Shown piece by piece: positions 61,917 to 64,000 of a DNA stretch of 64,000 bases (position 1 is its first letter; each line of letters begins with the position of its first letter). The DNA comes from UBA1847 sp942492205 (GTDB lineage Bacteria; Pseudomonadota; Gammaproteobacteria; Steroidobacterales; Woeseiaceae). The position numbers and the translations under genes are program-made. The notes beneath the pieces were generated by a model, which saw only the letters and a program-made list of their open reading frames with translations, searched no databases and was not told where the DNA came from. The DNA lies in NCBI GenBank assembly GCA_942492205.1, contig CALODT010000001.1, positions 2,170,001 through 2,234,000 on the forward strand, read 5' to 3'.

Positions 61917-62530
61917 GCTGTTTCTCCCGGAAATATCGGACGGCCCTGTTCATAGTCGTGAATATCCAGCGCATTGGGACCGATTAGGTCGCTGTCCGCC
62001 AGCGCCTGGTCGCGCTCTCGAAATTCTACGCCCCAGTCGGTCAAGACCTTGCACGCAAGCTCAACCGCAGGATCGATCTGCGCCTTGACGCCGTCGGTCA
62101 GGCTGCCGCCGTAGTCGTTCAGCAACTCCGGCTGCGCGCCGACTAGCGCGAGCTCCGCCGGAAAGTCGCCGGTCAGCGCGGCCGACGACAGCACCTCCTG
62201 GAAGCCGGCCTGGTGCATGCTCACCTTCTTTGCACCCATGTAACGCGGTACGTCATCGCCGACGATCAGTTTCAGCGTTGCCGGTTCGAGACCGAAATCA
62301 ATGGCGTCGAAGATCAGCAGTCGCGTGGCGCTGCGCACCCACGGCAGCAAAAAGATACCCTGCGTGCCGCCATCCATGACGTTAACCGAATCCGGAAACA
62401 CGTATCGTGCGTGCAGCGCCTCGACACAGCGCACGCCGAATCCCTCGTCCGCGTACAGCACGTTGCCGATACCTAATACCAGAGTGTCCCAGCTCGACTC
62501 CTGGGCATGCGGGCTGCACGCATTGTTCAT
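61913..62530 (-). CDS. hupD: Hydrogenase maturation endopeptidase HupD
   Basis: 205 residues. GIGNVLYADEGFGVRCVEAL is the family start, with the nickel-sensing Glu. The Asp (FDAIDFGLEP) and His (VSMHQAGFQEVL) ligands are also present. It cleaves the HupL C-terminal extension after nickel insertion. ATG start, 24 nt after hupC. Confidence 0.95.
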   Translation of the reverse strand: MNNACSPHAQESSWDTLVLGIGNVLYADEGFGVRCVEALHARYVFPDSVNVMDGGTQGIFLLPWVRSATRLLIFDAIDFGLEPATLKLIVGDDVPRYMGAKKVSMHQAGFQEVLSSAALTGDFPAELALVGAQPELLNDYGGSLTDGVKAQIDPAVELACKVLTDWGVEFRERDQALADSDLIGPNALDIHDYEQGRPIFPGETA

Positions 62531-62554
62531 GAGTTCGTCCTTGTTGCCGCCGTC

Positions 62555-63259
62555 CTACTTCACTTTACGGTAAGTCCGCCAGCCGCTGACGATCGTGCTG
62601 ACGCTACTCTGCCGCGTCATGATGTCGGCGCGAACCGCCATGTAGATGTGCAAAATGCTAAAGACTATAAACAGCCACATGCCGAGAATATGCCACATGC
62701 GCACATTCTGCGCGTCGCCCAGCCAGACGAACGTCCAGCCGAACAACATGTCGGCCCAGCTGCCAAGGCCGAGGCCTTCGCCATAGAGCGCAAAACCGGT
62801 CACGATCATGAACAGCGTCAGCAGTACGTTGAATACCCAGTAAGCGGTCTGCGCAATCGGATTATGACCGGAAATGGGCGGCGCATCCTTGCGCATGAAG
62901 AGATAGAACTTCAGCTCCTCCCAGAAATCCCGCCACCACTGGGCGCGCCACAGTGGCAGGTAAAACAGCTCGCGCGCATGCGAGTTACCGACGATCGCCC
63001 AGTAAATGCGCACCGCGAATCCGATGCCGAAAACATAACCGGCGATGAAATGAATCATACGCAGGTTGCCCATCATGAAATGCTCACTCGCCTCTCCGCC
63101 GATAGACGGCAGTGGATTGGCGATCAGGTAACCCGTGACCGCCAGTACCACGATGGAGAGCGCGTGGAGCCAGTGCCAGATTCGGACCGGTGCCTCGAAG
63201 ACGTAGACCGGCTGCCGGTCTTCCGGGCGAACGACGCTGCTTGCTGCACTGCCTTGCAT
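62555..63259 (-). CDS. hupC: Hydrogenase cytochrome b subunit HupC
   Basis: 234 residues, a Ni/Fe-hydrogenase b-type cytochrome. Four membrane segments are evident (LHALSIVVLAVTGYLIANPL; MIHFIAGYVFGIGFAVRIYW; VFNVLLTLFMIVTGFALYGE; MWHILGMWLFIVFSILHIYM), with His haem ligands in the first, second and fourth. It anchors the uptake hydrogenase and passes electrons to quinone. Confidence 0.95.
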   Translation of the reverse strand: MQGSAASSVVRPEDRQPVYVFEAPVRIWHWLHALSIVVLAVTGYLIANPLPSIGGEASEHFMMGNLRMIHFIAGYVFGIGFAVRIYWAIVGNSHARELFYLPLWRAQWWRDFWEELKFYLFMRKDAPPISGHNPIAQTAYWVFNVLLTLFMIVTGFALYGEGLGLGSWADMLFGWTFVWLGDAQNVRMWHILGMWLFIVFSILHIYMAVRADIMTRQSSVSTIVSGWRTYRKVK

Positions 63260-63284
63260 GTCCTTTACCTCCCTCGCTAGTCCG

Positions 63285-64000
63285 CTAGCGAATCTTCACA
63301 CTGGCCAGTTCCTGCCCATCGGGCGAGATGACGTGAGATGCACAGGCCAGGCACGGATCGAAGCTGTGTATGGTGCGCAGGATCTCAAGCGGCTGCTCGG
63401 GATTTGCCATCGGCGTCCCGAGTAGCGCCGCTTCGTAGGCGCCGATATTGCCCTCGGCGTCGCGCGGCGATGCATTCCACGTCGTCGGCACGATCGCCTG
63501 GTAGTTGGCAATCTTCGTGTCCCTGATATGCAGCCAGTGGCCCAGTGCGCCTCGCGGTGCCTCGCCGTAGCCAACGCCCTTCGCATCGGCCGGCCAGGTT
63601 ACGGGCTCCCACATCGTCATGTTCGCGGTCGACGTGTCGCCGGCCTTTATGTTGGCCATCATGCCGTCATAGACCTCGCGCATCTTGTGTGCCGCCCAGG
63701 AACATTCCAGACCTCGTGCCGCTGTTCGACCCAGCGTCGAGAACAGTGCGGCGACCGGAAGATCCAGCGCCGCCAGCAGTCCGTCGACCTGCTCCTTGAT
63801 GTCCTCCTGGCCTCGGGCATAAGCCACCAGGTAACGAGCGAGCGGTCCAACCTCCATGGCATTGCCACGCCAGCGCGGCGCTTTGAGCCAGGAGTACTTG
63901 CCACCTTCGTCGATTTCCTCGATGTTGGTCTTGCTGCCCTTGGCATTCGGACCGAGCTCGAAATTGGGCTCCGTCTCGCCGTCCCAGGGATGCAGGCCTC
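63285..64000 (-). CDS. hupL: [NiFe] uptake hydrogenase large subunit HupL, C-terminal part (runs off right edge)
   Basis: About 238 residues remain; the frame is open to base 64000 (GLHPWDGETEPNFELGPNA at the edge). The C-terminal nickel motif DPCLACASH is followed by a 15-residue tail (VISPDGQELASVKIR) removed by HupD. RGALGHWLHIRDTKIANYQ and VPTTWNASPRD are typical of group 1 enzymes. The downstream hupC-D-G-H-I-J set supports a membrane-bound H2-uptake enzyme. The N-terminal Cys pair and hupS lie outside. Confidence 0.95.
   Translation of the reverse strand, partial: GLHPWDGETEPNFELGPNAKGSKTNIEEIDEGGKYSWLKAPRWRGNAMEVGPLARYLVAYARGQEDIKEQVDGLLAALDLPVAALFSTLGRTAARGLECSWAAHKMREVYDGMMANIKAGDTSTANMTMWEPVTWPADAKGVGYGEAPRGALGHWLHIRDTKIANYQAIVPTTWNASPRDAEGNIGAYEAALLGTPMANPEQPLEILRTIHSFDPCLACASHVISPDGQELASVKIR

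Noticed and set aside
1..64000. CRISPR arrays, insertion sequences, tRNA or rRNA genes
   Set aside because: No regularly spaced repeats, transposase genes, terminal inverted repeats or RNA-gene sequences were noticed on reading both strands.

Overview
The window is chromosomal DNA of a flagellated, Gram-negative gammaproteobacterium of fairly high GC. It has a polar-type flagellar hierarchy (FlrA/FlrB/FlrC with sigma-54 and sigma-28 promoters), FlgH/FlgI outer rings and lipoproteins. The pairing with a sulfur-oxidising heterodisulfide-reductase-like (sHdr) island and an uptake [NiFe] hydrogenase suggests a facultatively chemolithotrophic marine or sediment lineage (Chromatiales/Woeseiales-like). 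That placement is inference; no rRNA or tRNA gene was seen.

Region 1 (1-27.5 kb) is almost pure flagellum. On the minus strand, read from right to left, are flgBCDEFGHIJ, flgKL, fliC, flaG-fliDST, flrA, flrBC-fliEFGHIJ and the 5' part of fliK. On the plus strand are flgA, flgM, flgN and a CsrA-like gene. Sites matching sigma-54 (TGGCAY-N5-TTGC, GG/GC 10 nt apart) precede fliK, flrB, flgB and flgA. Sites matching sigma-28 (TAAA-N15-CCGATA) precede fliC, flgKL, flgMN and, at a distance, flgA. A perfect CRP/Vfr palindrome sits in front of the master regulator flrA.

Region 2 (27.5-39 kb) is mixed housekeeping: a putative lipoprotein, GTP-type PEP carboxykinase, an FHA-linked class III cyclase, a methyltransferase, DusA, an AlaX-type editing protein, a secreted HExxH protease-like protein, a haem lipoprotein, an acyltransferase-3 membrane protein, a cysteine-desulfurase-like PLP enzyme and a small conserved protein.

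Region 3 (39-58.6 kb) is a sulfur-oxidation island. The minus strand carries an HDAC-like deacylase, two radical SAM proteins, a lipoate-protein ligase, a glutamine-amidotransferase-like protein that lacks its catalytic residues, a DsrE3-like sulfur carrier, the sHdr complex (C1-B1-A-hyp-C2-B2), a small unknown protein, the lipoate-binding protein LbpA, an ArsR-type thiol sensor, a FadL-like porin and an exported protein. Divergent on the plus strand are dsrE2, tusA, a YeiH-type exporter, a SoxC/SorA-type sulfite dehydrogenase with a monohaem lipoprotein, and a rhodanese. Read together, sulfane sulfur would be relayed by rhodanese/TusA/DsrE proteins to lipoylated LbpA and sHdr. That would release sulfite, which YeiH and the molybdoenzyme could export and oxidise.

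Region 4 (58.6-64 kb) has an exported MBL-fold hydrolase and the 3' part of an uptake-hydrogenase operon (hupL-C-D-G-H-I-J-hypA), truncated at the right edge inside hupL.
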